64,000 bases of DNA, from assembly GCF_011393025.1 (NCBI RefSeq), contig NZ_JAAOEO010000003.1, positions 62,001-126,000 of the forward strand. Reading direction: 5' to 3'. Numbering within the stretch: the stretch's first letter is position 1; each line of letters begins with the position of its first letter. The notes under the pieces were generated by a model, which saw nothing but the letters and a program-made list of their open reading frames with translations, was not told the origin of the DNA and made no database searches. Below are positions 8,886 to 17,590 of the stretch, piece after piece. A program made the translations under genes and the position numbers. The DNA comes from Neobacillus terrae. GTDB taxonomy: Bacteria > Bacillota > Bacilli > Bacillales > Cytobacillaceae.

Positions 8886-9758
8886 TTATTTTCCCTGACT
8901 TGCTATTTTCACCAAGTATTGACCGTACTGGTTTTTCATTAAAGGCTTAGCAAGCTCAAGAAGCTTTTCTTTTGAGATATAACCCATTTTATAAGCAATT
9001 TCCTCAAGACAGGCAATCTTAAGAGATTGTCTTTTTTCTACTGTTTCAATAAACTGTGAAGCTTCGAGCAAGGAGGCATGTGTACCGGTATCCAGCCACG
9101 CATAGCCGCGTCCAAGCAGTTCAACGTTTAGTTCGCCTGATTCCAGGTATGCTTTATTCACATCTGTAATTTCTAATTCTCCACGCGAAGATGGTTTAAT
9201 GTTTTTGGCAATTTCCACAACGCGATTGTCATAAAAATATAAACCAGTAACGGCGTAATTTGATTTTGGATCCACAGGCTTTTCTTCTATAGAAACTGCT
9301 CTTCCGTTTTCATCAAATTCAACAACGCCAAAACGCTCAGGATCATTTACATAATAACCAAACACAGATGCACCGGTTTCACGTGCAGCAGCCCTTCTCA
9401 ATAAATCTGTCAAGCCATGTCCATAGAAGATGTTGTCTCCTAGGACTAGTGCAACGTTATCATCTCCGATAAATTCTTCACCGAGAATGAAAGCCTGCGC
9501 AAGGCCTCCAGGATCTGGCTGGACTTTATAAGAAAAGTTTATTCCCAGATCCGATCCATCTCCTAAGATTTGTTCAAAACGGCCAATGTCTTCAGGTGTA
9601 GATATAATCAAAATGTCTTTTATACCCGCTAGCATTAAAACAGATAATGGATAATAAATCATTGGTTTATCATAGACCGGTAATAACTGTTTTGAAACAA
9701 CTTTAGTTAGGGGATATAGTCTAGTACCGCTTCCTCCAGCAAGGATTATTCCTTTCAC
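8886..9758 (-). CDS. rmlA: Glucose-1-phosphate thymidylyltransferase
   Basis: A 290-residue nucleotidyltransferase that makes dTDP-glucose. [16 protein letters not shown] is the nucleotide-binding loop, and [17 protein letters not shown] and the VLGDNIFYG metal site follow. I place the start at the GTG at 9756-9758, eight bases behind AAAGGAG, because that gives the usual N-terminus (MKGIILAGG); a GTG three codons upstream abuts the ribosome site. It is the first gene of the rml operon, behind an extended -10 promoter. Confidence 0.95.
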   Translation of the reverse strand: MKGIILAGGSGTRLYPLTKVVSKQLLPVYDKPMIYYPLSVLMLAGIKDILIISTPEDIGRFEQILGDGSDLGINFSYKVQPDPGGLAQAFILGEEFIGDDNVALVLGDNIFYGHGLTDLLRRAAARETGASVFGYYVNDPERFGVVEFDENGRAVSIEEKPVDPKSNYAVTGLYFYDNRVVEIAKNIKPSSRGELEITDVNKAYLESGELNVELLGRGYAWLDTGTHASLLEASQFIETVEKRQSLKIACLEEIAYKMGYISKEKLLELAKPLMKNQYGQYLVKIASQGK

Positions 9759-9792
9759 AAATCCCACTCCTTTTACAAATCAATATTTAGTT

Positions 9793-9801
9793 AGTATAGC
9801 A
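9793..9801 (-). promoter_or_regulatory. Extended -10 promoter of rmlACBD
   Basis: The minus strand reads TGCTATACT about 35 bases before the rmlA start. The -35 region is weak, as is usual for extended -10 promoters. Confidence 0.5.
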
Positions 9802-9926
9802 AAAATTTTATACACTTCGATTCCCTATTATAGAGGTAAATACTTAAAAAGAAAATCGAAGTCAAAGCTTATATAGTTTTTCCTTATAAAAAATACCACA
9901 AAGGAGAATGATCAAACAACTAACAG

Positions 9927-10637
9927 TTACCCTTTGGCTGAGTGCAGCAGCGCACTTAGTGTGCCAATCCGTCCCTTTAGCTGTTGGGCCAGTGACCTTT
10001 TTTTCATTCCGGTTACATTTCCTCCGTGTCTCACATACTTCATTAATGGCTCTTCAACAAAAGCGATTTTCTTCTTCCTATAAATACATACAAGCGCTAT
10101 CCATTGATCATGCATCTCAATGGTTTCCGGGAAGGGAAGAATAGCGGGAAGCAATTCTCTTTTAAAAGCCATCATGCAGCCAGTGAAGGCATTTTTCAAT
10201 ATATTCCCCGGAATTCCCTGCCTGATGTTGTTTCTATTAAAGTGGTTCCATGAAGGATCGACTACCTGTAAATCCCCATCAACCACTGATGCGTCATGGA
10301 CCACCAAATCTGCTTCCTTTTCTATGAAAGCCTTCTTTACCCGCTCCACTTTTATATCTTCCCAGACATCGTCCTGGTCACAAAGAAATATAATATCCCC
10401 TTTTGCTAAAGAAATTGCTTTTTCAAAACTTTTTATAACACCTAAGTTTTGCATATTAATATGGACTTCTACTTTATTTCCATATGTCTCCTTAATTAAT
10501 TCAGGAGTTCCATCCCCAGAACCATCATCTACTACGATAACTTGATCATCCTTATCTAACTGTTTTAAAACGGAGTCAAGTTGGCGGCGAATAAAATGGC
10601 TTCCGTTATAAGTGGCCATACAAACTGATAACCTCAT
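9927..10637 (-). CDS. Family 2 glycosyltransferase
   Basis: A 236-residue GT-A enzyme. CMATYNGSHFIRRQLDS at the start, VVDDGSGDGTPEL in the nucleotide-binding loop and FLCDQDDVW as the DxD-type metal site are typical of the WcaA/rhamnosyltransferase-like GT2 group. MHDQWIAL later in the chain fits the acceptor-side motif. There are no membrane segments. The ATG follows AAAGGA. It is the last gene of a minus-strand group (13725 to 9927) that directly precedes the rml operon, so an L-rhamnose donor is likely but not proven. Confidence 0.85.
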   Translation of the reverse strand: MRLSVCMATYNGSHFIRRQLDSVLKQLDKDDQVIVVDDGSGDGTPELIKETYGNKVEVHINMQNLGVIKSFEKAISLAKGDIIFLCDQDDVWEDIKVERVKKAFIEKEADLVVHDASVVDGDLQVVDPSWNHFNRNNIRQGIPGNILKNAFTGCMMAFKRELLPAILPFPETIEMHDQWIALVCIYRKKKIAFVEEPLMKYVRHGGNVTGMKKRSLAQQLKGRIGTLSALLHSAKG

Positions 10638-10651
10638 TATAAAAATCCTTT

Positions 10652-11497
10652 CTATTTTGAAAAAAGCTTACTGAGTGTGTAGAAAGCAATTCGTTTATCT
10701 TTTACGGTTAGAACTTGTTTAGCAAATCGGAAAGCTAGGTTTCTTTTAAATAATTGATACATGCTTTTTTTATAATTACGATAGAATCTTAATTCTGAAT
10801 CCAATATACTTTTGTAACGTTGGAATGATACCCTTTTATAATCCATTACTGACAGCTCATGATCTAACGAAACGTTTAAAAGCCTTACTTTAAAGCCCTG
10901 TTGGTAAATTACATGAAAAAGCCAATGATCCAAGAAATCAAGTTGGAACTCTTCATTAAATCCACCTATTCTGTTTAAAAAACTCACTGAAATAAGCGCC
11001 CCGGAGTTAATTGCCATGACAGGCTTATCCTGAATTCCTTCATTTGGCTTATCCCCTTTTATTAATCGGATCCCGTCTGAGTAAACGGGGGATATCATAA
11101 TATCTTCACTATAAATCTTCGGAACAACGGCTGCTATGTCTTTATTAATATCATTTAAATTACTAACATGGTTAATGACGTGGTTAAAATAATCATTGGT
11201 AATAACAGTATCATGGTCCAGAAGGAGAAGCCATTCACTGCCATTTTCATTTGCAGCTGATAAGGCAAAATTATACGCTGCCGCTATTCCAAGATTCCGC
11301 TCATCATGAATATACCTTATATCCATTTTGTATCTATTACCATCAAAAGCCTGAATTTCAGGACTGTTATCATAGATGATGAATTGAAAATCATCATTAT
11401 ATTTTTCCGTCGACAGCACAGTAGTTTTTAAACTATTAAATGTCTTACTTTCTTCTATCTTTTGCTTGTACAATACCATTACAACTGTTGTTTTCAT
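10652..11497 (-). CDS. Family 2 glycosyltransferase (rhamnosyltransferase-like)
   Basis: A 281-residue GT2 enzyme. MVLYKQK, IIYDNSPE, NLGIAAAYNFAL and the LLLDHDT metal motif resemble RfbF-type rhamnosyltransferases. I start it at the ATG at 11495-11497; a TTG six codons earlier would overlap the upstream polymerase stop. The two genes are nearly contiguous, which implies co-translation. The acceptor and linkage cannot be read from sequence. Confidence 0.83.
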   Translation of the reverse strand: MKTTVVMVLYKQKIEESKTFNSLKTTVLSTEKYNDDFQFIIYDNSPEIQAFDGNRYKMDIRYIHDERNLGIAAAYNFALSAANENGSEWLLLLDHDTVITNDYFNHVINHVSNLNDINKDIAAVVPKIYSEDIMISPVYSDGIRLIKGDKPNEGIQDKPVMAINSGALISVSFLNRIGGFNEEFQLDFLDHWLFHVIYQQGFKVRLLNVSLDHELSVMDYKRVSFQRYKSILDSELRFYRNYKKSMYQLFKRNLAFRFAKQVLTVKDKRIAFYTLSKLFSK

Positions 11498-11504
11498 AAA
11501 TAAG

Positions 11505-12863
11505 TTATCCCTCAATTAGACTGGAGTCTTTTCTTCTTTGAGAAAGGATTAATAAAACAAGAAAAAAGCTGATTCCGATTGGATTGTTAATAAACGGATT
11601 AATATTTGTAAGTAATAACACTCCCATAAAAGCTGCCATAAGGGAAATTTCCAGGTGGTCAACTTTTTTATCCCTTTTATAGGCTATATAATAATTGTAG
11701 AAAACTATCATGAATAAGAATACCCATATTCCCAATCCAATAAGTCCCTGTTCAACTAAAATGTCCAAGAAACTCATTTCAATACCATCGATTCTTCCTG
11801 CGATTTCAGTCCCATACCCGCTTCCCACTACAAAATTCTGTGGACTTTTCAACAATATATCTTTCGAACCAACGATAAACTTTACCCGCTCATTCACACT
11901 TACATCGTTAACTTCTTTTTTTACTTTAGCTTCTTGTTGGTTGGTCGGATCTCCTTGACCCGCAGGCTGCTGTACTACAACTTCCTCCTGAAATCTTTCA
12001 AGTGTCATATATTTAAATAAAAATGGTACAGCAATTAAAATGACTAAAAGGATCGCGGCTTTCTTTAAATATTTCTTAGAATGAATAATACGATTAAATT
12101 TATTAGAAATTCCTTTTACTGAGTCTGAAATGACTTTCCCATCTAAAAGGATAATCATAAGCATACTTAACATAAATGCCAGTAAAAAACCCCTGGTTTC
12201 CGACCAAAGAACTGAGATAGAACCAAATATAACAAGAAGCACATCAAGCTTTGAAAACTTTTTATTTAAAACGTCATTCAAAGAAATAATCAGCCCAATT
12301 AACACAAATAAATGACTCTTATAAAAGACACTATTACTTGGCCTGAAAAATAAATCGTGATTCATGACTTTGTTCATAAAATGGTAAAACGGCTCAAAAT
12401 TAGAACTAAAAATTGTTTTCCCGAGCAAACTCACCACAATGGTAAAGATCGCTACAGCGAGGGCACTGTATTTCAATATTTTTATAATACGAGTTTTGGA
12501 AAATCTTTCATCAGCGATGTAATAAGCTAAAGGGAAATAAACCAGGAAAAATGACACTCTAAAAAAATCAGTTGCAATGACTGAAATTGCGTGCCCATTG
12601 ATTAAACCAATAATTGCGCTTATAACAAACCAAAACAATAAAATGTAAATTCCTATGGTTACAGGTGTAAATCTTATAAAGGTATTTATATTTTTATCTA
12701 AATAGGATTTATGTTTTATTATTCGCCACACAAGTGCTAATATAAGTCCCAAAAATAGTACCTGACGAATTGATAATATCCCGAAATCAATTAGCCTTCC
12801 TCCACCACCCACAAAAAGTTCAACCAGAAAAACTGTCATCAATATTCTTTCGAATTTATTCAC
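11505..12863 (-). CDS. O-antigen polymerase/ligase-like membrane protein (Wzy type)
   Basis: A 452-residue polytopic protein with about a dozen hydrophobic segments and one large extracytoplasmic loop (about residues 280-345). That loop holds a Gln/Pro-rich stretch followed by RVKFIVGSKDILLKSPQNFVVGSGYGTE. This arrangement is that of the Wzy_C/O-antigen ligase superfamily, which polymerises or transfers lipid-linked repeat units outside the membrane. The start is GTG behind GAGAGGGG. It is flanked by GT2 genes and pairs naturally with the Wzx flippase at 17591-19114. Confidence 0.82.
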   Translation of the reverse strand: MNKFERILMTVFLVELFVGGGGRLIDFGILSIRQVLFLGLILALVWRIIKHKSYLDKNINTFIRFTPVTIGIYILLFWFVISAIIGLINGHAISVIATDFFRVSFFLVYFPLAYYIADERFSKTRIIKILKYSALAVAIFTIVVSLLGKTIFSSNFEPFYHFMNKVMNHDLFFRPSNSVFYKSHLFVLIGLIISLNDVLNKKFSKLDVLLVIFGSISVLWSETRGFLLAFMLSMLMIILLDGKVISDSVKGISNKFNRIIHSKKYLKKAAILLVILIAVPFLFKYMTLERFQEEVVVQQPAGQGDPTNQQEAKVKKEVNDVSVNERVKFIVGSKDILLKSPQNFVVGSGYGTEIAGRIDGIEMSFLDILVEQGLIGLGIWVFLFMIVFYNYYIAYKRDKKVDHLEISLMAAFMGVLLLTNINPFINNPIGISFFLVLLILSQRRKDSSLIEG

Positions 12864-12930
12864 AAAATAAGCCCCTCTCCCTAATTCTCTTTGATATAAA
12901 TAGATTTAAAAACCACAGGTCAATACCAAA

Positions 12931-13725
12931 TCAATAAAGCTTCCAACCCCATTTATCAAAAAATTTATACAAAGACTGCACAAAAATTTTAAATAGCTTG
13001 GAATTCTTATGCGCACCACGTTCATAATAATGGACAACCTTTGCATATGGAGTATATACTACTTTTTTTCTTCTTTTATTAAATTCAAGGCACAAGTCAG
13101 TATCCTCGAAATACATAAAATACCGCTCATCAAATCCATTTACTTCCTTAAAATCCTCTCCACGTAAAAGCATAAAACATCCTGATCCCATTTTCACATC
13201 AACATCTCTGTCATCTGGAAGTTCCCTACATTCATAGGAAGTTAGACGTTTATCAAACAATTTTTTAATAAATTGAAAAGGAATAAAACGCAACGCATAA
13301 TCAAAAACTGTAACCCTATTCCGAATTAAATGCTGTGTAGTTCCATCAAAGTTTAATACCTTTGGCAAAAGTAAAGAAATACTCTTATCGTTTTCCATTT
13401 TATCTAACATCCCTAATAGAGTTTCTCTTTCTAACATGATATCTGGATTGAACACAAGAAAATACTCTTCAGAAGCGTTAAGAAGGTTATAATTATGGCC
13501 AAAACCAAAACCGTTATTTTCAGGATAAAATGTTATGTCGGCGAAATCCTCATATTCCTTTAAATGTTTTTTATAGTCTTCATTTGAATTATTATCAAAA
13601 ATAACAAAGCGAAAATTCGGAAGTCCTGCAAATTGCTTTTTTAAATTATCTAGAACATCGAAAATATGTTTACTATTATAAGTCACGATACTGATTGCTA
13701 CGGTCGCTCTAGTCAAATTCCACAC
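12931..13725 (-). CDS. Family 2 glycosyltransferase (WbbL/rhamnosyltransferase-like)
   Basis: A 264-residue GT2 enzyme with VAISIVTYNSKHIFDVL, IFDNNSNEDY, ENNGFGFGHNYN and the metal motif VFNPDIML. GSGCFMLLRGEDF and FDERYFMYFEDTDLC are the acceptor-side motifs seen in dTDP-rhamnosyl transferases. The start codon is uncertain: GTG at 13723-13725 has only a weak GGAAAG site, and a TTG three codons later is possible. It is the first gene of the 13725-9927 group. Confidence 0.85.
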   Translation of the reverse strand: MWNLTRATVAISIVTYNSKHIFDVLDNLKKQFAGLPNFRFVIFDNNSNEDYKKHLKEYEDFADITFYPENNGFGFGHNYNLLNASEEYFLVFNPDIMLERETLLGMLDKMENDKSISLLLPKVLNFDGTTQHLIRNRVTVFDYALRFIPFQFIKKLFDKRLTSYECRELPDDRDVDVKMGSGCFMLLRGEDFKEVNGFDERYFMYFEDTDLCLEFNKRRKKVVYTPYAKVVHYYERGAHKNSKLFKIFVQSLYKFFDKWGWKLY

Positions 13726-13987
13726 ACACTTTCCGTTTAATTGTTTAAGGTATAGGACCTTTTCTAGTATTATTTACATTGAATCACTAAATGGGAGAAA
13801 TTATTCAAAAAAATTTTATTAAGGGATTAATATTCGTAGGATTTCCCATGTCCGACATAAAATTCGTTTTTTATCAACGTAATTTTACCCCTTTTTACGA
13901 AGATTAATTATATCATTTTTTTAAGTGTCTTATAAGCCATATATATGTCGAATGCTGTATAATTTGTTTCCAATTTATCGTTTTTGG
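13726..13987. other. Divergent intergenic region, no gene seen
   Basis: An AT-rich spacer between the minus-strand GT2 gene and the plus-strand LCP gene. It must hold the promoter for the 13725-9927 group, but no convincing hexamer pair was found. Confidence 0.5.
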
Positions 13988-14016
13988 TTGATATTATTAC
14001 TGTTCACCATTATAAT
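13988..14016 (+). promoter_or_regulatory. Sigma-A promoter of LCP gene 1
   Basis: TTGATA (13988-13993), a 17-base spacer and TATAAT (14011-14016) give an almost ideal housekeeping promoter about 60 bases before the start codon. Confidence 0.7.
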
Positions 14017-14026
14017 TTTTGATATC

Positions 14027-14046
14027 TGCTGAAAGAAATTTCAGCA
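14027..14046 (+). other. Hairpin in the LCP1 leader
   Basis: TGCTGAAA and TTTCAGCA form a perfect 8-base stem with a GAAA loop, placed between the promoter and the AAGGAG site. There is no T run, so it is not a terminator. It may stabilise the leader or bind a protein. Confidence 0.5.
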
Positions 14047-14074
14047 TAATTACCTTAAAAAAGGAGTTCTTTGA

Positions 14075-15070
14075 TTGAATACTAGATTAAGTAGGAAAGG
14101 AAAAAGAAAGAGAAAACTTAGAGTTTTTCGGGTCTTCTTTCTTGCATTATTCATAGCAATTATTGGTGCTGGAATCTACTTTTATAATATATATTCGGAT
14201 GTTGCTGGTGCTGTAAATAAAATGAATAATTCTTTTGATCTCAAGGTGTCAAAAAAACGCAGTGAAAAAGTTGAATTTCATCGAAAGGATCCTATCTCTA
14301 TTCTTCTTGTTGGTGTTGATGAAAGAAAGGGCGACTCAGGGAGAACGGATTCAATGATTATCGCCACGATTAATCCGGAAACTAAATCAACTAAACTACT
14401 AAGCATCCCACGTGACACACGGACCAAACTTGTTAACAATAGTAATTCTAAAAAAGATCGAATCAGTAAAATAAATGCTGCCTATGCATACGGCGGCATA
14501 GAAGAGACAATTGACACTGTAGAAAACTTCTTGAATATTCCTATTGATTATTATGCTCAAATAAATATGGAAGGGTTCAAGGATATAGTAAACGCAGTTG
14601 GCGGTATTGATGTAAACAATAAATATAAATTTGAACTGGATGGTGTAACCCTAAAACCGGGAGAACAGCATTTAAACGGTGAAAAGGCCTTGCAATATGC
14701 TCGTATGAGACATCAGGATCCTCTAGGCGACTTCGGCCGCCAGGAAAGACAAAAAGAGGTTATCATAAAAGTTGTCGACAAAGGAAAGAAATTTAATTCT
14801 TTAGTACACTACAAAAAAATATTAAATGCTCTTGAAGATAATATCAAAACGAATCTAAGTCTTGATGACATGATAGGAATTCAATCGAATTATAAAGTTG
14901 CAGCCAACAACATTGAAAAAATGGAAGTCAAGGGTGAAGGAGAATCAATTCCTGACGATGGCTGGTATTATATAGTTACTAATGAAACCAGACAAGAATT
15001 ATCTGATAAACTCCGAAAGCATTTAGGTTTACCAGAGGAAAAAGTATCTCCGATTTATACAGGTGAATAA
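14075..15070 (+). CDS. LytR-CpsA-Psr (LCP) family ligase 1
   Basis: A 331-residue type II membrane protein: a basic cytoplasmic start, one helix (about 18-40) and an external LCP domain. LCP enzymes transfer lipid-linked polymers (teichoic acids, capsule) to peptidoglycan. The core motifs are ILLVGVDERKGDSGRTDSM, LLSIPRDTRTKL, INAAYAYGG, INMEGFKDIVNAVGGI and YARMRHQDPLGDFGRQERQ, with the Arg and Asp residues that bind pyrophosphate. The start is TTG, eight bases after AAGGAG. It is more diverged from the two later LCP genes than they are from each other. By position near tagO it is the best candidate for a TagV/YvhJ equivalent. Confidence 0.92.
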   Translation: MNTRLSRKGKRKRKLRVFRVFFLALFIAIIGAGIYFYNIYSDVAGAVNKMNNSFDLKVSKKRSEKVEFHRKDPISILLVGVDERKGDSGRTDSMIIATINPETKSTKLLSIPRDTRTKLVNNSNSKKDRISKINAAYAYGGIEETIDTVENFLNIPIDYYAQINMEGFKDIVNAVGGIDVNNKYKFELDGVTLKPGEQHLNGEKALQYARMRHQDPLGDFGRQERQKEVIIKVVDKGKKFNSLVHYKKILNALEDNIKTNLSLDDMIGIQSNYKVAANNIEKMEVKGEGESIPDDGWYYIVTNETRQELSDKLRKHLGLPEEKVSPIYTGE

Positions 15071-15077
15071 GCTAAAA

Positions 15078-15126
15078 AGCTTGCAGATATCTAAAACCTT
15101 TTAGATAAGTCTGCAGGCTTTTTTTC
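15078..15126 (+). terminator. Terminator of LCP gene 1
   Basis: AGCTTGCAGA...TATCTAAAA and TTTTAGATA...TCTGCAGGCT form a long stem followed by seven Ts. Confidence 0.85.
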
Positions 15127-15187
15127 TTATGAATAAATTGATTATCAACTTAAAAAGATGTTTCACAGACTAAAAAACTCGCAAAAA

Positions 15188-15219
15188 AAAGACCATTTCA
15201 AAATTAGACTGAAATGGTT
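15188..15219 (-). terminator. Terminator of galU
   Basis: On the minus strand ACCATTTCA and TGAAATGGT enclose a loop of about nine bases and are followed by eight Ts. It lies 45 bases after the galU stop. Confidence 0.85.
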
Positions 15220-15264
15220 TAAGAAATACGCTAATTAAACTGTTGTGGCTGCACTCAGAAAGGA

Positions 15265-16140
15265 TTATTGGTGTTCTTCGAGTTTATTTGCCATAAAATT
15301 AATTAGACTTTCTCTAAGATCTTCTCTCTCAAGAGCAAATTCGATAGTTGTTTCAATAAATCCCAGCTTTTCACCAACATCATATCTTTTACCCTCAAAT
15401 TCATATGCAAATACTCTTTGAATTTGATTAAGTTTCTGTATGGCATCGGTTAATTGTATTTCTCCGCCTGCGCCAATTTCCTGATTTTCTAAAAACATAA
15501 AGATCTCCGGAGTGAAAACATATCTTCCTATAATAGCTAAATCAGAAGGAGCAGTTCCCAGTTTAGGCTTTTCTACAAAGTTCCTAACTTGAAAAGAACG
15601 GCCTTCCTGACCAATCGGATCGATGATACCATACCTGTCTGTTTCTTCACTAGGTACTCTCTTCACCCCAATAACTGATGCATGTGTCCGTTCAAACTCA
15701 TCAGTTAATTGTTTTAGGCATGGTGTTTCAGCTCTAACGATATCATCTCCCAAAAGAACCGCAAAAGGTTCATTTCCAATGAAGTTTCTTGCACACCAAA
15801 CTGCATGTCCAAGTCCCTTTGGCTCTTTTTGACGAATATAGTGGATATCCACCATGTTAGAAATCTTTCGGACTTTTTCCAACAATTCATATTTCTCTTT
15901 ATCAAGAAGATTTTGCTCTAACTCAAAAGCATGGTCAAAGTGGTCTTCTATTGCTCGCTTGCCTTTTCCCGTCACTATTATAATATCCTCAATGCCTGAT
16001 TCTATGGCCTCTTCTACTATATATTGAATAGTTGGTTTATCTACTATTGGAAGCATTTCTTTTGGCATCGCTTTTGTAGCAGGAAGGAAACGTGTACCCA
16101 GTCCAGCTGCAGGAATAATAGCCTTTTTTACTTTTTTCAC
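15265..16140 (-). CDS. galU: UTP-glucose-1-phosphate uridylyltransferase
   Basis: A 291-residue enzyme making UDP-glucose, the donor for glucosylated teichoic acids, glycolipid anchors and many capsules. [31 protein letters not shown] is the diagnostic N-terminal block (shown in part), and VLLGDDIV and FVEKP follow. I place the start at the GTG at 16138-16140, seven bases behind AAAGGAAG; the upstream extension of 19 codons lacks family similarity. It corresponds to Bacillus GtaB. It stands alone between LCP1 and the flippase cluster with its own terminator. Confidence 0.94.
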   Translation of the reverse strand: MKKVKKAIIPAAGLGTRFLPATKAMPKEMLPIVDKPTIQYIVEEAIESGIEDIIIVTGKGKRAIEDHFDHAFELEQNLLDKEKYELLEKVRKISNMVDIHYIRQKEPKGLGHAVWCARNFIGNEPFAVLLGDDIVRAETPCLKQLTDEFERTHASVIGVKRVPSEETDRYGIIDPIGQEGRSFQVRNFVEKPKLGTAPSDLAIIGRYVFTPEIFMFLENQEIGAGGEIQLTDAIQKLNQIQRVFAYEFEGKRYDVGEKLGFIETTIEFALEREDLRESLINFMANKLEEHQ

Positions 16141-16304
16141 ATCATATCTTCCTTTCAAAACTATTTGTAACCCGGCAAAAAATTTATTCTGTTCCAATTA
16201 AGTCGCCTCATTGGTGCTTAAATTAATTAAGTTAATGTATTTACCTACTCATAACCATTATAGCTATTAAATTAAAGCAATTAAAATACGTAGTATTTTT
16301 AATG

Positions 16305-17579
16305 TTATAATTTCAGTACTTTTTTCAGCTTCTTTTTGATTAAGATAAATTTAAATTCTTTTTGGAGTTGTTTATAGAGAGATGGAGAGTGTTTTTGCGT
16401 CCATTTATAAACATATTCAAAATCTTCCTTTTTCTTAGCCGAGTTATAAAAAAAGTAAGATACTGTAGTATAAACATTGTACGTAAACCATTCATCCATA
16501 TCTTTTGTATTGAAACCGTATTGTTCAACCGCCATCTTTTTCAACGTTAATTTCTCATCTAGATTTTCTACTAAGAATTCCTTACTTAGGTGGAAAGTTA
16601 TATTATTACCATGAATTCTATAAACCCCAACTATGCTATCAAGAAAGCCCGCATTTCCTATTAACAAAGCGCGTAAATAAATGGAGGCATCATTAACCAT
16701 TTTCATGTTTAATATACCCATTTCGATTAGCGAACTCCTTTTAAAGATTGTGGTCAATGTTGAAACAGGCTTTGGAAAATCCTGCTTTTCAAAGTTCAAT
16801 AAATACTCGTACTTATTAGTAATTTCCTTAAGTCCCAATTTAGATATCTTTAACTGCTCTTTGCTGGAGTACTCCAGAAATACATTTGCCGCTACAAAAG
16901 AAATATCTGGATGTTGGATATGAAAATCAACTGCTTTTGTTAAGTAATTCATATCCACTAAATAATCATCGTCATCTAAAAATAAAGTATATTCCCCATC
17001 AGCAAATGATTCAAATGCTTCCCGACGATTATTTCCGGGCCCGCAATTCTTTTCTTTTCTAATATAAATTACACGTGACTCTTTTTCGAATTTTTCTTTC
17101 ATTAGTTCATCTGTACCATCTGATGAATTATCATCTATAACGATAATTTCTTTATTTGGATAATTTTGTTCCAATATACTGTTTATCGCTTGATAGAGAT
17201 AATCTTTTCTATTATATGTAGTAATTATTATACTGATTTTTGGATATGAATTAACAAAAGTTACATGTTTTTCAGCATCTTCTCTTAAATTACTTATTAC
17301 TTCTTCAACTTCAATAGAGGAAAAACCAAATTGCTTTTTCAGAAAGAAACTAAGTACCTTTTCCGAGGTATTTCCTTCGATAATTTCAAAAGCAAGCTTC
17401 AATAAAGTTTCTAAATTTTCTTTTTCATTTTGATTATGGCTATTTTTAAGAATTCCCTTCACTAATTCCTTAAGATCACCATACTCGATTGTTTGTCTCT
17501 GTTGGCCTTTTTTATATTCAATTATAGAATTTAAAAGTGCATAACATTTACTATTTTTAAAACTCTCATTCTTACTCAT
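16305..17579 (-). CDS. Family 2 glycosyltransferase with N-terminal extension
   Basis: A 424-residue protein. The first 110 residues are a helical, charged extension that I do not recognise. The GT-A domain follows: ISIIITTYNRKDYLYQAINS, IVIDDNSSDGTDEL, RREAFESFADGEYTLFLDDDDYL (metal site DDDD). The C-terminal part is helical and ends in a lysine-rich tail that may touch the membrane. The ATG at 17577-17579 follows AGGAGG at seven bases. It is 11 bases behind the Wzx gene, so they are co-transcribed. Donor and acceptor are unknown. Confidence 0.82.
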   Translation of the reverse strand: MSKNESFKNSKCYALLNSIIEYKKGQQRQTIEYGDLKELVKGILKNSHNQNEKENLETLLKLAFEIIEGNTSEKVLSFFLKKQFGFSSIEVEEVISNLREDAEKHVTFVNSYPKISIIITTYNRKDYLYQAINSILEQNYPNKEIIVIDDNSSDGTDELMKEKFEKESRVIYIRKEKNCGPGNNRREAFESFADGEYTLFLDDDDYLVDMNYLTKAVDFHIQHPDISFVAANVFLEYSSKEQLKISKLGLKEITNKYEYLLNFEKQDFPKPVSTLTTIFKRSSLIEMGILNMKMVNDASIYLRALLIGNAGFLDSIVGVYRIHGNNITFHLSKEFLVENLDEKLTLKKMAVEQYGFNTKDMDEWFTYNVYTTVSYFFYNSAKKKEDFEYVYKWTQKHSPSLYKQLQKEFKFILIKKKLKKVLKL

Positions 17580-17590
17580 TAACAATCCTC

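Noticed and set aside
10120..10545. Plus-strand frame of 141 codons inside the GT2 gene
   Set aside because: It is antisense to a gene with full GT2 motifs and has no start signal.
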